This document shows positions 63,743 to 64,000 of a stretch of DNA of 64,000 nucleotides, piece by piece. How positions within the stretch are numbered: position 1 is the first letter of the stretch; each line of letters starts with the position of its first letter. Position numbers and translations under genes: made by a program. Location: NCBI RefSeq assembly GCF_024385465.1, contig NZ_JANFLS010000001.1:124001-188000 (forward strand), given 5' to 3'. The notes under the pieces are model-generated. The model saw only the letters and a list, made by a program, of their open reading frames with translations. It did not search any database and was not told the DNA's origin. Source of the DNA: Arthrobacter sp. zg-Y844 (lineage in GTDB: Bacteria; Actinomycetota; Actinomycetes; Actinomycetales; Micrococcaceae).

Positions 63743-63912
63743 CTGGTCTCCTCAGGGATAGAAAATGTCGCGGGTTGATCCAATGCCGGACCCCGGAACC
63801 CCCTAGATGATATCAGCGGTTATGCCTTGGATCCGCCTGACGGGACGCGCGCCACAAGACTGGAATGCCCCGCCGGGCGCCCGTCGATTAATGGCTGGCC
63901 GCATTCGCCGAG

Positions 63913-63918
63913 TAAACT
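63913..63918 (+). promoter_or_regulatory. Putative -10 box of a leaderless glycosyltransferase transcript
   Basis: TAAACT ends seven bases before the A of ATG 63925. No ribosome-binding site precedes the start. The spacing is that of actinobacterial leaderless transcripts. Confidence 0.45.
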
Positions 63919-63924
63919 CTAGGC

Positions 63925-64000
63925 ATGTCATCTGAAACTTCCCCTCGTGTGCTGGTCATCATGCCTGCCTGGAATGAGTCCGAAACGGTAGGCCGGACCG
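63925..64000 (+). CDS. Glycosyltransferase family 2, N-terminus only (window edge)
   Basis: The first 25 codons read MSSETSPRVLVIMPAWNESE and then TVGRT. VLVIMPAWNES is the start of a GT-A family-2 (polyprenyl-phosphate or WcaA-type) transferase. The 3' part lies beyond the window. It is divergent from the dehydratase operon, with 182 bp between the starts. Confidence 0.75.
   Translation, partial: MSSETSPRVLVIMPAWNESETVGRT

Noticed and set aside
1-64000. Mobile elements, prophage genes, att sites or defence islands
   Set aside because: I found no transposase, integrase, phage structural or restriction-modification gene, and no long flanking direct repeats; gene content is typical chromosomal core.

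Overview
The window is high-GC actinobacterial chromosome and looks like core genome of a Micrococcaceae member, probably Arthrobacter or a close relative. The reasons are the fused 2-oxoglutarate dehydrogenase/succinyltransferase Kgd, the SigR-RsrA pair, a 24-residue ribosomal protein of the bL37 type, the aroA-rsgA-hisN order, an actinobacterial tmRNA tag (AESKRTDFALAA), and many GTG/TTG starts with ATGA or GTGA stop-start overlaps. I see no insertion sequence, phage, CRISPR array or tRNA gene. One tmRNA is present.

Layout, left to right. 1-9.6 kb: the end of a branched-chain amino-acid type binding protein; an SDR-MaoC acyl-metabolism pair opposite a WYL regulator; a giant HrpA helicase; and HIT, sulfurtransferase and metallo-beta-lactamase-fold genes. 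9.7-12.95 kb: a zinc module, with a Zur-type Fur regulator converging on znuA-znuC-znuB and a perfect inverted repeat upstream of znuA that fits a Zur operator. 12.9-15.4 kb: two CNNM/CorC-type membrane proteins. 15.9-20.3 kb: kgd and an SGNH hydrolase. 20.6-26.8 kb: a complete peptide (Dpp/Opp-type) ABC transporter. 27.0-33.4 kb: a valine-catabolism cluster (mmsA, HIBYL-CoA hydrolase, mmsB, enoyl-CoA hydratase), a MarR regulator and an acyl-CoA dehydrogenase. 33.4-38.8 kb: bL37, rsrA-sigR behind a consensus SigR promoter, a DoxX-like protein, and aroA-rsgA-hisN. 38.8-44.4 kb: methyltransferase, YbdK-type ligase, GH13 glucosidase, small conserved proteins and a UDG-superfamily protein. 44.6-50.3 kb: ssrA, a small membrane protein, smpB, a coiled-coil M23 peptidase, ftsX, ftsE and prfB, which joins ribosome rescue, termination and divisome-controlled wall hydrolysis. 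50.5-55.5 kb: a small unknown protein and a Tad/Flp pilus operon. 55.8-64.0 kb: surface-polysaccharide genes (glycosyltransferases, flippase, 4,6-dehydratase) around a secreted GH25 muramidase with nine Cys-containing LGFP-like repeats.

Most genes are ordinary and syntenic. The observations I would look at first are: (1) a tadE gene whose only plausible start is ATA, overlapping a TAA stop, as if one G-to-A change had converted an ATGA junction into ATAA; (2) three convergent gene pairs whose stop codons interlock in a single CTAG tetramer with no room for a terminator; (3) the nine-repeat, Cys-paired lysozyme; (4) the SigR autoregulatory promoter with several possible N-termini for SigR; and (5) several -10 boxes placed 6-10 nt before start codons, which suggests leaderless mRNAs. 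I did not find a convincing wholly new multi-gene system.
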